Made by a program: the position numbers and the translations under genes. DNA of 64,000 bases from CAYVBJ01 sp964449075. Lineage in GTDB: Bacteria > Bacteroidota > Rhodothermia > Balneolales > Balneolaceae. Below the pieces are notes generated by a model. It had not been told where the DNA came from. It did not search any database and saw only the letters and a program-made list of their open reading frames with translations. The stretch spans positions 1-64,000 of the forward strand of contig CAYVBJ010000012.1 in assembly GCA_964449075.1 (NCBI GenBank), given 5' to 3'. Positions within the stretch are counted from its first letter, which is position 1, and each line of letters begins with the position of its first letter. This document shows, in pieces, positions 53,501-61,916 of the stretch.

Positions 53501-55031
53501 GGAGTTTACCGGGTCAATTCTGACAACTGAGGGTACACTGTCGGGAATTCCGATTGATTCAGTTGATGTAGAACTGGTCTATTTGCATGAAGATGATGCC
53601 ATAGATTTTGAGGGGCACATCATATCAATGAAAACGGAGGTATTAAATTTTGAAACAAGATTGCCATTATATATTGATCTTAAAATGTTCGAACTGATTG
53701 TTCCCGAGGAGGGAGATTCACTACATATTCAGCTCAGAACCAATGACTTTGATCTCGCTTTGGTAAATAATTTTTTACCGCGTGAAAATCTACGAAAAGC
53801 AAGCGGAAGGTTAAATGGCGATGTTGCAATATTGGGAACCATTGGTGATATGCAGACAGATGGGAAACTTGGGATATCAGGTGGAAGTGTAAGAATTGTT
53901 CCTGCAGGAATTACACTTGATAATATCAATGGAAATCTGAATTTTCAAAACGAGAGAATACAGCTTGAAAAATTATCCATAAAAAGCGGGCCGGGCCGAT
54001 TGAATGCTTCGGGTTTTGTTGAATTGGATAATCTCACCCCGGGAAATATAGGAGCCCAAATTCAAGCCAATCAGTTCAGGGTTGCAAATACCCAACAGAT
54101 GAGAGTTTTTATAAATATGTCAGCTAACATGGGAGGCACGGTAGATTCGCCGAATGTAACCGGCAGTCTTCAGTTTCTGAATGGGTTTTATGAGCTTCAG
54201 AACTTTGGTGAAAGAGCAATTGAGGATGTTCAGCTTGAAGGGGAGGAAGAACCTGTAGAATTTGCCTTTTATGATTCACTTTCAATGGAAATGGAAGTTA
54301 TATTTGATCACGATTTTTTTATCAGGAATGAGCAATTTTTGGATTTGGAAGTAGAACTGGAAGGTCAGCTCGATTTGCTTAAAAACCCTGATGAGGATAT
54401 TAAAATGTTTGGAATTATGGAAGGGGTGAGTGGTTTTGCCCGTCCCCTTGGCAAAAATTTTAATATTGATGAGGCGACTGTTGCGTTTTCAGGACCTGTG
54501 GATAATCCTGAATTAAATATACGAACTGTATACAAACCACCGCAGCCTCAGACAGAAGTCAGTATTTTCTATATTATTGAAGGCAGAGCCCAGGATCCTG
54601 AATTCAGGTTTGAAAGTGAACCTGAAATGGAACTTCAGGATATCCTCAGCTATACACTTTTTGGACAGCCGTTTTACGCCCTTGAACCCTGGCAGCAATC
54701 AGCCAGCAGCAGTGGAACCGGAGACATTGCTTCAGATTTAGCCTTTGAATTTTTAATGGATCGTGTAGAGAGTATTGCAACTCAGCAGCTGGGAATCGAT
54801 GTTGTTCAGATTGATAATACAAGATCCGGATCAAACAGTACAACATCCATAAAAACCGGCTGGTATATCAACAAACGGACATTCTTTGCACTCCTGAATG
54901 AGATAAACAGCTCAACTCCCAAAACTCTATTTATTCTCGAATATATGCTGAATGAAAATCTTGAGCTGATTATCACACAGGGGGATGATACGCGCCAGGG
55001 CGTTGACCTTCGCTGGAAAGTTGACTATTAG
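50574..55031 (+). CDS. TamB-like translocation/assembly protein (DUF490)
   Basis: The 1485-residue protein is anchored by one N-terminal transmembrane helix (about 14-32). It then consists of a long beta-helix-like region and the C-terminal TamB (DUF490) domain. That domain reads ILSYTLFGQPFY, then TSIKTGWYINKRTF, and ends LRWKVDY. It should span the periplasm from inner membrane to TamA. The gene follows the Omp85 gene by 21 bases. TamB-like proteins are also implicated in phospholipid transport. It has no visible frameshift despite its length. Confidence 0.93.
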   Translation: MEETKSHKKNRFIKPLIIVASVVLLLTAIRLVLKSDWLLEYVRTVAENEVSAQLNGTVSIDELNGDLLSGLTLINADILDQRENRLIHADTIHVGYNIFSLLKTPLMIDGIVISGLTINANQEDDGEWNLLNLLPEEEDEGAESTPLYWFVDFLRIKNSELSVRSGELPDGQVNIEEFELVSSVGFIETGWLAVIDELSLNILQERLSDPVEIQASGSGDEVKINLEQLLIATGRSFFNASGVYETDTIVDGKADAKPISWKDLSLYTEDIPVQQDLNISLTISGQLPELNLEMEAGAEGLENLVIKGVFYTGEEPGLNSLQIDATNINGALFTGADDLPKIKEAGYSGSGFISFYQPDSSEWISNLEINQIEQNELTIDRLTASLNFTDRQLSVESEMVRENQSVTMEFLADQVTSDLPDWSATITADEISPSAWVSGLQVEALLNARLEANGKGFSPSEQPIEFSVNLSESIVNGQAFEEASVEGTLTEDQIKSFFSGRIDRSTLSADIDISNWQEAPSYVFSVSVSELNFSEIKGFSDFTTYINATAEGEGEYFDFESMNLQMSAHMDSSIINGEAVDTLFINASLNRGVLNVDDMILESPIADGTFTARQDLFDLQDLNNELDFKLDIKNPQPLAPLFDAKELNGEGNFSGKLAIIENGVSQIDSNLELAEFSYDSLLTVDRITNSARVTLYEKPDIGINLSMEQPVVNGFSIQDFELSTNFMITDSLISGTMNSNVVNDTESSLHQEGSFRIQGNNAELINDQLTFETPLRTLSLQYPFRIQYRDKVLSTDTLLLTTEEDDAFIRFDIAGIDSLNQELNLEASKLNIGVLQRTLTDQSMAEGFLSGRFHLKNSPDSLNLVASGKVSSFEMHDGEIDSIVVDAKVQDEWLNGTIGGWNGENTIIQGAIRVPYLPGDPLTFDEQFFDRNIDGRFQVNPTSISYFLSFLEDVSYEQTDGLFSFEGLVSGTAGNPEFTGSILTTEGTLSGIPIDSVDVELVYLHEDDAIDFEGHIISMKTEVLNFETRLPLYIDLKMFELIVPEEGDSLHIQLRTNDFDLALVNNFLPRENLRKASGRLNGDVAILGTIGDMQTDGKLGISGGSVRIVPAGITLDNINGNLNFQNERIQLEKLSIKSGPGRLNASGFVELDNLTPGNIGAQIQANQFRVANTQQMRVFINMSANMGGTVDSPNVTGSLQFLNGFYELQNFGERAIEDVQLEGEEEPVEFAFYDSLSMEMEVIFDHDFFIRNEQFLDLEVELEGQLDLLKNPDEDIKMFGIMEGVSGFARPLGKNFNIDEATVAFSGPVDNPELNIRTVYKPPQPQTEVSIFYIIEGRAQDPEFRFESEPEMELQDILSYTLFGQPFYALEPWQQSASSSGTGDIASDLAFEFLMDRVESIATQQLGIDVVQIDNTRSGSNSTTSIKTGWYINKRTFFALLNEINSSTPKTLFILEYMLNENLELIITQGDDTRQGVDLRWKVDY

Positions 55032-55062
55032 ATGTTTTCTGCAGTGAAACCAGCCCGGAAAA

Positions 55063-55962
55063 TTAGCTTGTCAGCTCATCATAAACCGCCGAAAGGTTTG
55101 CCTCAAGCGACAATCGGGCACCGGGGCTTACATGATTACGGAATTCATCAAACATCTCCTTTTGAATGATCTCATCTTTGCTTTTGCCTGCGTTTAAGCC
55201 GTTCTCAACTTCTTCGATCAGCCTGGATAGAAAATCACGCATAACAAGTACATCGGATTGATCACCTGTAACTCCAAATTCACTGTTTCCGTGTCCAAAT
55301 ATAAACCGGGTATCGGAACTTGTGTTATCTGCAACATTTTCGAGAACAGTTATCCAGTTTTGAACGGACGCACCGCCATTGCGGTCGATAAAAGGATACC
55401 AGCGGTTAAAAACAAGATCTCCCATGTGAACCACATTTGCTTTTTCAAAAGTGACTACCGAGTCTCCGCCCGTATGAGCATTTCCATAGTAATTTAGCCT
55501 GATGATTTCGTCACCGGTATCGAGCGACCACTCACTGCTGTAGGTTACATCGGGATACGCCTGCTCATCTTCACTGTTTTGAGCTTCTGCGGCAGCCTTT
55601 TGAAGCCCCGGAACGTTTTGGTGTGCTACAATCTGTTTAACAAGATCCTGAAAAGCTACGTTACCGGCAGTGTGATCGCCATGGTGATGTGTATTTATAA
55701 GTGTATCAATAGGCTGATCGCTGAATGATTTAATTCCGCTGATGAAATCATTCGCAGAACCCGGAAACTGAGAATCTATAGCCACGACTGCATTTGAATC
55801 TGCAAGCCATCCTATGGTTCCACCCCGCCCCTGGAAAATGCCGACATTTCTGCGGAGCGGTGTAAATGCTTCAGGTTGAATTTCTTTAAGTATACGAGGA
55901 AATGTTAACGCAGAACCTGCGAGGAAAAAAGAAGACCTGAAAAGGAAGTCACGTCTGTTCAT
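55063..55962 (-). CDS. Tat-exported metallo-beta-lactamase-fold hydrolase
   Basis: The 299-residue protein begins with a twin-arginine signal (MNRRDFLFRSSF, hydrophobic core to residue 20). Metal motif HxHxDH reads H92-H94-D96-H97 in NTHHHGDHTAGN. Further ligands are His in GNAHTGGD and in IFGHGNS. This is the exported branch of the superfamily also seen in quinoprotein-relay and SoxH-like proteins. The substrate is unknown; a beta-lactamase role is not supported. It converges with tamB, 31 bases away. Confidence 0.87.
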   Translation of the reverse strand: MNRRDFLFRSSFFLAGSALTFPRILKEIQPEAFTPLRRNVGIFQGRGGTIGWLADSNAVVAIDSQFPGSANDFISGIKSFSDQPIDTLINTHHHGDHTAGNVAFQDLVKQIVAHQNVPGLQKAAAEAQNSEDEQAYPDVTYSSEWSLDTGDEIIRLNYYGNAHTGGDSVVTFEKANVVHMGDLVFNRWYPFIDRNGGASVQNWITVLENVADNTSSDTRFIFGHGNSEFGVTGDQSDVLVMRDFLSRLIEEVENGLNAGKSKDEIIQKEMFDEFRNHVSPGARLSLEANLSAVYDELTS

Positions 55963-56015
55963 AAGGGATTATTTAATTAGGATGATTGGGAGTTTAATGT
56001 ATCAGAAGATTGATT

Positions 56016-56393
56016 TTATTCAAAATTATGATCATCTCGGATGAGTAAAAGGACGGCAGCATGCGGTAAAATCAGGTATTTTTCATTTTCAAATTCAATT
56101 TCGTGAGATCTGCTTTTCAAAAAAATGGCAAGGTCACCTTCTTGTGCCTGCAAACCGATATACTTTTGAGGACTCTGTTCAGGTTTCCAGGATTCATCCA
56201 TATCCTGTGAAGGAATCGGGTAACCCGGACCGGTTTTGATGATGTAACCGCTTTGAATCTCTTCCTTTTCTTTTACAGTTGCTGGTAGAACGAGACCGCT
56301 CTTTGTATGTGTCTCCATCGCGCGTGGTTTAATAAGTACACGATCACCGACAACAATAAAATTTTCGACTGAATTAAGATATTCCTGGATCAT
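56016..56393 (-). CDS. GroES-like co-chaperonin family protein
   Basis: The 125-residue protein shows a GroES beta-barrel start, VVGDRVLIKP, followed by the mobile-loop-like region ETHTKSGLVLPAT. The end, EKYLILPHAAVLLLIRDD, matches Cpn10. It is longer than normal GroES (about 97) because of an insertion of about 25 residues (SQDMDESWKPEQSPQKYIGL). No groEL gene is adjacent. It may be a divergent paralogue rather than the main co-chaperonin. Confidence 0.8.
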   Translation of the reverse strand: MIQEYLNSVENFIVVGDRVLIKPRAMETHTKSGLVLPATVKEKEEIQSGYIIKTGPGYPIPSQDMDESWKPEQSPQKYIGLQAQEGDLAIFLKSRSHEIEFENEKYLILPHAAVLLLIRDDHNFE

Positions 56394-56532
56394 AATTTAC
56401 ATTTTACTGATAAAAGAGTGTTTAATGACTGAAAATACAAATTGTTTCCATCTCTTTAGAATTCACTGATTTTAAGATTTTTACCTGATATATTAAAATG
56501 GAGATATAATAATAATCTGTCTCCGTATATTT

Positions 56533-57120
56533 TTAAAACTGTACATCAAACGGCTGGTTTTCTTTCCACCACTCTTTTGTTTTTAAAATAGAACAGATTG
56601 ATTTTCCGTCAGAAATCACACCCTGATTAATCATCTCAATTGCTTTTTTGTAGGGCACCCTGTAATTGATTAAAAATTCATCATCATCAACGTTCTGTTT
56701 CTTGAGGCTGAGATTCCAGGCTGTATAGATATGAATAATTTCATCTGAAAAACCAATCCCCGGATAAAAATGACCAACGTAATGTAAATCACTTGCTAGA
56801 AGTCCACTCTCTTCGAGAAGCTCTCTGCTTGCAGTCTCTTCCTGCGGTTCGCCGGCATCAATTTTACCCGCAGGCACTTCATAAAAAATTTGTCCGACCG
56901 CGTAGCGATACTGTTTAACAAGCATAATGGTACCATCTTCGAAAACAGGTACAACCGCACAGGCACCCGGGTGTTTAAACCATTCGCGGGTAGCGGTTTC
57001 GCCATCGGGCAATATTGCGTGATCGAGATATACATCGAGCAGTTTGCCGGAAAAGACATTTTCGGATTTATTTTGAATTTCTACCAAATCTGTTGCATTT
57101 AAAAAAGAATGCTTTTTCAT
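56533..57120 (-). CDS. NUDIX hydrolase, ADP-ribose pyrophosphatase-like
   Basis: The 195-residue cytosolic protein has a complete Nudix box: G85-x5-E91-x7-R99-E100 ending LLEESGL at 107. The preceding MLVKQYRYAVGQIFYEVPAG is the ADPRase (NudF-type) pattern, and HYVGHFYPGIGFSDE follows. It should cleave ADP-ribose or related nucleotide-sugars. The neighbouring gene is PgsA-like, divergent. Confidence 0.9.
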   Translation of the reverse strand: MKKHSFLNATDLVEIQNKSENVFSGKLLDVYLDHAILPDGETATREWFKHPGACAVVPVFEDGTIMLVKQYRYAVGQIFYEVPAGKIDAGEPQEETASRELLEESGLLASDLHYVGHFYPGIGFSDEIIHIYTAWNLSLKKQNVDDDEFLINYRVPYKKAIEMINQGVISDGKSICSILKTKEWWKENQPFDVQF

Positions 57121-57207
57121 TGAGGATATGTTATTGATTGCGATTCTTACAAGAAAGCTTAAAATAGTGTACTTTTATGATCTGTTCACCTATTGAATGA
57201 AATATTA

Positions 57208-57798
57208 ATGACTGAGCAAGGTAACGTAGACGGAAAAAAAATTAAGGTCCGTGATTATATATTCACATGGTCGAACCTTATCTCATTTACAAGAGTTCTG
57301 ATTACGGCGCCCATCGTTTATTTGCATATACAAAATAACTACCAGGTCAACGAATGGATATTTTTACTTATTCTTTATGGAATTATATCTGATTATTTTG
57401 ACGGCTTAATTGCCCGTCTGCGTGATGAAATTTCGGAACTGGGTAAATTACTGGATCCTGTTGCTGATAAAGTGATGGCTGTTGTGCTATTTGCTTATAC
57501 CGTTTGGCTTGGATGGGTGCCGGTTTGGTTTTTTGCAGTTGCGGTTGTGAGAGATCTTCTTATTGTAGCCGGTTCTCTTTATATCAAGAATGTTTACGGA
57601 AAAGTTGCAATGTCTATTTTAAGCGGAAAGATATCTGTAAATATATTAGCCTTATATTGGTTATCGGTATTCTTTTTACCCGATTATGATGTCATTCATT
57701 TTTATTTAATGATAGTTTCTCTGATTGCAATGTTTGTATCTTTCATCGATTATTACAATCGATTCATTAAAATTAAAAAAGGAGCAGATTTTAACTGA
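57208..57798 (+). CDS. pgsA: CDP-alcohol phosphatidyltransferase, PgsA-like
   Basis: The ATG at 57208 is preferred to the upstream TTG at 57193. The 196-residue membrane enzyme has D65G66-x2-A69R70...G79-x3-D83-x3-D87 (SDYFDGLIAR and GKLLDPVADK), the PgsA pattern. It should make phosphatidylglycerol phosphate from CDP-diacylglycerol and glycerol-3-phosphate. About five membrane helices follow. ftsY begins five bases downstream, so co-transcription is likely. The start N-terminus TWSNLISFTRV matches PgsA. Confidence 0.87.
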   Translation: MTEQGNVDGKKIKVRDYIFTWSNLISFTRVLITAPIVYLHIQNNYQVNEWIFLLILYGIISDYFDGLIARLRDEISELGKLLDPVADKVMAVVLFAYTVWLGWVPVWFFAVAVVRDLLIVAGSLYIKNVYGKVAMSILSGKISVNILALYWLSVFFLPDYDVIHFYLMIVSLIAMFVSFIDYYNRFIKIKKGADFN

Positions 57799-57803
57799 TT
57801 ATT

Positions 57804-58757
57804 ATGGGCTTTCTGGAAAAAATAGGACTCAAGAAAAAAGAAAAACTAGAAAAAGGTGTTGAAAAAAGCCGTGAGGGGTTTCTAAATAAACTTGGAAAAT
57901 CGTTCATAGGAAAAGACAGGGTTGATGCAGCTGTACTTGATGAGCTTGAAGAGATCTTAATTTCATCTGATGTGGGAGTTAAAACAACGATTGAAATCAT
58001 CGATCGTATTGAAGCGCGGGTTGCCCGGGACAAATTTGTAACTCAAAATGAGCTTCAGGAGATTCTGCAAAGTGAAATTATAGATCTGTTAAAGGAGAAC
58101 AGATCGGATCAGCCGGCTGAGTTTGATGCCGAGTTTGTCTCAAAACCCCACACAATTTTAGTGGTCGGAGTAAACGGGGTCGGTAAAACAACTACCATCG
58201 GCAAACTTGCCCACCTCTACAAAAAGGCAGGGAAAAATGTGTTGCTGGGTGCGGCTGATACATTCCGAGCCGCAGCTGTTGATCAGTTAAAAATCTGGAG
58301 CGAAAGAGCGGATGTGCCTATTATTCAGCAGGGACAGAATGCAGATCCTGCTGCGGTAGCTTACGATACGGTTGCATCTGCTAAATCGCGTGGTGCCGAT
58401 GTAACACTCGTGGATACGGCAGGGCGGCTTCACAATAAAAAATCGCTGATGGAAGAACTCGGTAAAATCAAAAGGGTAATGAGTAAAGTTGTGGATGGAG
58501 CCCCTCATGAAGTGCTGCTGGTTCTGGATGCATCAACCGGTCAGAATGCAATGCAGCAAGCCAGAGCGTTTTCAGAAGTGGTGAATGTAACCGGCTTGGT
58601 ACTTACCAAACTCGATGGAACTGCTAAGGGAGGAATTGTTATTGGGATTTCAAATGAATTGAAAGTACCCGTAAAATATATTGGTGTGGGTGAACAAATA
58701 GAAGATCTTCAGATCTTTGACAGGGCCTCATTTGTGAATGCGCTTTTTGGGTCCTGA
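57804..58757 (+). CDS. ftsY: Signal recognition particle receptor FtsY
   Basis: The 317-residue SRP GTPase has a short charged N-terminal region, the N domain (about 25-105), and the G domain from VVGVNGVGKTTTIGKL near 120. It contains AADTFRAAAVDQL, the LVDTAGRLHNKK switch, VLTKLDGTAKGG and the IGVGEQIEDLQIF closing helix. FtsY docks SRP-ribosome complexes at SecYEG. The short N-terminus without an A domain is normal in this phylum. It follows pgsA by five bases. Confidence 0.96.
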   Translation: MGFLEKIGLKKKEKLEKGVEKSREGFLNKLGKSFIGKDRVDAAVLDELEEILISSDVGVKTTIEIIDRIEARVARDKFVTQNELQEILQSEIIDLLKENRSDQPAEFDAEFVSKPHTILVVGVNGVGKTTTIGKLAHLYKKAGKNVLLGAADTFRAAAVDQLKIWSERADVPIIQQGQNADPAAVAYDTVASAKSRGADVTLVDTAGRLHNKKSLMEELGKIKRVMSKVVDGAPHEVLLVLDASTGQNAMQQARAFSEVVNVTGLVLTKLDGTAKGGIVIGISNELKVPVKYIGVGEQIEDLQIFDRASFVNALFGS

Positions 58758-58815
58758 GACTGGTGTTGTGCTAAATTTATCTAAATCGTGATTTTTCAAT
58801 TTAAAGTTGAGCAAT

Positions 58816-61800
58816 ATGATTCATTCAATCAAAAAGGCCAAATTTCGAAATCTTAAACAAATCCTATTTGTGGTTTTTGGGATTTTCCTTTTTAGTTATT
58901 CAGGATCGCAGGCAGTTTTTTCTCAAAACCTGTCGGAAGAAGGCGAAATAAAACTTGATAAAGTATTTTTTCTGATTGCAGATGACCATTTGGAAGAGGC
59001 CCTTGAACTGCTGGATGAAATTGAGTCTGACTACTGCCATCCAAACGTGGAAACAGAGTGCATTGATGCGATGATCCACCGTATATCGATTTTACAGTTC
59101 CAAAGAAAATTTAGTGAATCTTCTGCATACCTCACAGATGCTCAGAAACTTGCTGAGAGTTTGTATCCGGACGATCATGTCCTGGCAGTCAAAATCTACA
59201 ACTCATATGTGTATCAGCACACAATGTTAAAAGAGTTAGAAACAGCCGAAGAGTGGTCAAAAAAGAGTCTGGACAAAATTAATTTTTTAGACGAAGAGGA
59301 GGATGGTCTTCGCATAGCATACACGTACACAGCATACGCAAATTTACAGGATGAAAAAGGAAATTATCGTGGTGCAGCAGATTTATATGATAAGGCGCTG
59401 GATAGTCTAAAAGAGCCTTTAAATAAGCAGAAATTATATGCATTCTCCTACATTCATAATCTTGCAGGTATAACATATCGCAAACGGGGTGAATACGGCA
59501 AATCGATGTATCATTATGAAGAAGCATATGACTATTTGTCTGATCTTTTTCCAGATAATCACCCTGAAATTGCAATGAGTTACAATAACCGGGGCACCAT
59601 TGAATATGAAAACGGTGATGTAGGTTCAGCCATAAACTATTTTAAACAGTCAGCTAAAATATTCGAAAAGTTCCATGGTAAAAACAATCAAAGGGTAGCT
59701 GCCGCCCATAATAACATTGGGTTAAGTTACTATAGGCTCGGTAATTATTTAGAATCAGCTGAGCACCTTGAAATTGCCCAGGAAATTAAACTGAATGTAC
59801 TCGGTGAAAATCATCCGGAAACAGCAATTGGATATTCAAATCTTGCGTCCATCTACCGGCTGGATGATGATTATGAAAAAGCTATTAGCAATCATGAAAA
59901 ATCCCTTCGGGTAAGAATAGCAAACCTGGGTGAAGATCATCCTGATCTGATTCCTCCGTACTCCCAGCTTGGCAGTTTGTATGTAAGCTTTGAGGAGTAT
60001 GATAAAGGCAGAGAATACTATCAAAAGGCATATAAAATTGCAATCAATAAACTTGATAAGGAACATGCTGATGTTTTAAATCTGCTCATCGATATTGGCA
60101 GTAGTTACCGGGAAGAGAACAACTATATAGAAGCACTGAATTACTACCGGGAAGCCAACAAAATTGTTGATTCCGGGAACAATTTAAAAAAGGCAGTTGA
60201 AAAATATCCCGATCTTTTTATTCTTATGAAATCATTTCAGGGGGAATCTTATCACAGATTATACGAGGCAAACGATAATCAGAATGAACTGAAGAGAGCT
60301 CTCGGATTTTACGAGCAGGCACTCTATGGTATTGATGAAATGCAATATTCATTTCAAAACGAGGCTTCTAAATTAAGACTTGTCGATAAATATTATTCAC
60401 TTTACGGGGATGCTATAAATATTGCCGATAAACTCTACTCTGAGACCGGTTCGGATGAATATCTCAAAAAAGTATTTCTGATTGCAGAGTTAAGCCGTGC
60501 AAAAATTACACTGGAAAATCTGCAAAATAACGAAGCAAAAAAATACGCCGGTATTCCCGCTGAAGTTTTATCCCGGGAAAATGATCTTAACAAAAATATC
60601 TCCAATGTTTATCAAAAATTATATGATCTTGAAATTGTGGATGCATCTCAAAATATGATTTCATCGCTTGAAGATTCCCTGTTCCACCTGCAGCGAAACA
60701 AGGAATCACTTATTGAAACGATAGAGGAGAATTACCCGGAGTACTATAATCTTAAATTTGATAGAGAACTGGTTGATCTCAGTACCGTACAGAAGTCGTT
60801 ACTATCAAATAAAGAGACACTTCTAACCTACGTAATCAGAGATGAGAATATAAAAATCTTTGTGATCAGCCAGAACGAAGCCAATCTTGTTACAGCTGAA
60901 AAAACACTCGATATCTCCGATTCCGTTACCAATCTTCGGGAATCATTAATGAATGGTGAAAATGAGAAGTTTATTCAGTTATCAAATGAGTTGTATGTGC
61001 AACTGATAACACCTGTTCAAAATCTTATCAAAACAGAGAATATTATTATTGTGCCTGATCAGTCTTTGCACTATCTGCCTTTTGAACTTCTTCTGAATTC
61101 AGATATACGTGGTAAAGATTTCACCGACTTGCCTTACTTAATTAATAATCGGAACATATCTTACATTCCTTCATCAACACTTTTCAATATTATGAATAAC
61201 AGAGAGGGAATAAATAGTAACAAACTTCTGGCTGCAGCTCCTTTTTACAGTCAGGATTACCTGGCAGATATTGGAAGTCCGGTTGTATCAGGCCTGAATC
61301 TAAACCCGTTACCGATGTCAGGGTATGAAGTAAAACGAATTGCTGACGAATTTGAAAAAAGCGGGTCTCTTTTAGATTTTTTTCAAAACAGGGAAAGTGA
61401 ATACTGGCTCGACTCTGAAGCTACTGAAAAAAGAATTAAGTCTACTGACCTTACCAATTACGGGTACCTGCATTTTGCAACTCATGCTTTTGTAAATGAG
61501 GAAACCCCTGATCTGTCAGGAATCTATTTTCACAGTGGCAACGATGAAGACGGAATATTCTTTGTAAATGATATTTATAATACAAAACTGAATGCAGAAC
61601 TGGTAGTGCTGGGGGCATGCGAAACCGGTTTGGGTGAATTAAGAAAAGGGGAAGGAATTATCGGCTTTTTAAGGGCATTTATATATGCAGGTGCTTCTAA
61701 TCTTATAACATCGCAATGGAAGGTAAACGATCAATATACTTCCAAATGGATGATACGTTTTTATGAAGAGATAAGAAAAGGCACATCCTATGCAAAGGCG

Positions 61801-61887
61801 ATGCAGACTGTCAAAAAAGAATTTATTTCAAATCCCGCAACTGCTGATCCCCGGATTTGGGCTGCTTTTATATTGCACGGGCGTTAA
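58816..61887 (+). CDS. Exported TPR-CHAT protein (caspase-like peptidase)
   Basis: I start at the ATG 58816 rather than TTG at 58807. The 1023-residue protein has a hydrophobic N-terminal signal segment (about 15-40). It has a region of kinesin-light-chain-type TPRs (about 150-480, repeating units such as LGENHPETAIGYSNLASIYR), then a helical linker. The C-terminal CHAT domain (about 690-1020) carries the catalytic His890 in HFATHA and Cys935 in GACETG. The closing motif reads QWKVND. So it is predicted to be an active caspase-like peptidase outside the cytoplasm, or membrane-anchored. CHAT proteases act in defence or cell-death control; here no effector or sensor gene is adjacent except FtsY upstream and an M28 peptidase downstream on the other strand. 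Confidence 0.88.
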   Translation: MIHSIKKAKFRNLKQILFVVFGIFLFSYSGSQAVFSQNLSEEGEIKLDKVFFLIADDHLEEALELLDEIESDYCHPNVETECIDAMIHRISILQFQRKFSESSAYLTDAQKLAESLYPDDHVLAVKIYNSYVYQHTMLKELETAEEWSKKSLDKINFLDEEEDGLRIAYTYTAYANLQDEKGNYRGAADLYDKALDSLKEPLNKQKLYAFSYIHNLAGITYRKRGEYGKSMYHYEEAYDYLSDLFPDNHPEIAMSYNNRGTIEYENGDVGSAINYFKQSAKIFEKFHGKNNQRVAAAHNNIGLSYYRLGNYLESAEHLEIAQEIKLNVLGENHPETAIGYSNLASIYRLDDDYEKAISNHEKSLRVRIANLGEDHPDLIPPYSQLGSLYVSFEEYDKGREYYQKAYKIAINKLDKEHADVLNLLIDIGSSYREENNYIEALNYYREANKIVDSGNNLKKAVEKYPDLFILMKSFQGESYHRLYEANDNQNELKRALGFYEQALYGIDEMQYSFQNEASKLRLVDKYYSLYGDAINIADKLYSETGSDEYLKKVFLIAELSRAKITLENLQNNEAKKYAGIPAEVLSRENDLNKNISNVYQKLYDLEIVDASQNMISSLEDSLFHLQRNKESLIETIEENYPEYYNLKFDRELVDLSTVQKSLLSNKETLLTYVIRDENIKIFVISQNEANLVTAEKTLDISDSVTNLRESLMNGENEKFIQLSNELYVQLITPVQNLIKTENIIIVPDQSLHYLPFELLLNSDIRGKDFTDLPYLINNRNISYIPSSTLFNIMNNREGINSNKLLAAAPFYSQDYLADIGSPVVSGLNLNPLPMSGYEVKRIADEFEKSGSLLDFFQNRESEYWLDSEATEKRIKSTDLTNYGYLHFATHAFVNEETPDLSGIYFHSGNDEDGIFFVNDIYNTKLNAELVVLGACETGLGELRKGEGIIGFLRAFIYAGASNLITSQWKVNDQYTSKWMIRFYEEIRKGTSYAKAMQTVKKEFISNPATADPRIWAAFILHGR

Positions 61888-61916
61888 CCGGCGGAGTTTT
61901 AATGATTCCGGGGGTC

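Noticed and set aside
58816..61887. CRISPR-associated type III-E TPR-CHAT partner
   Set aside because: No cas gene or repeat array is near and the protein has an export signal, unlike the cytoplasmic CRISPR-linked protease.
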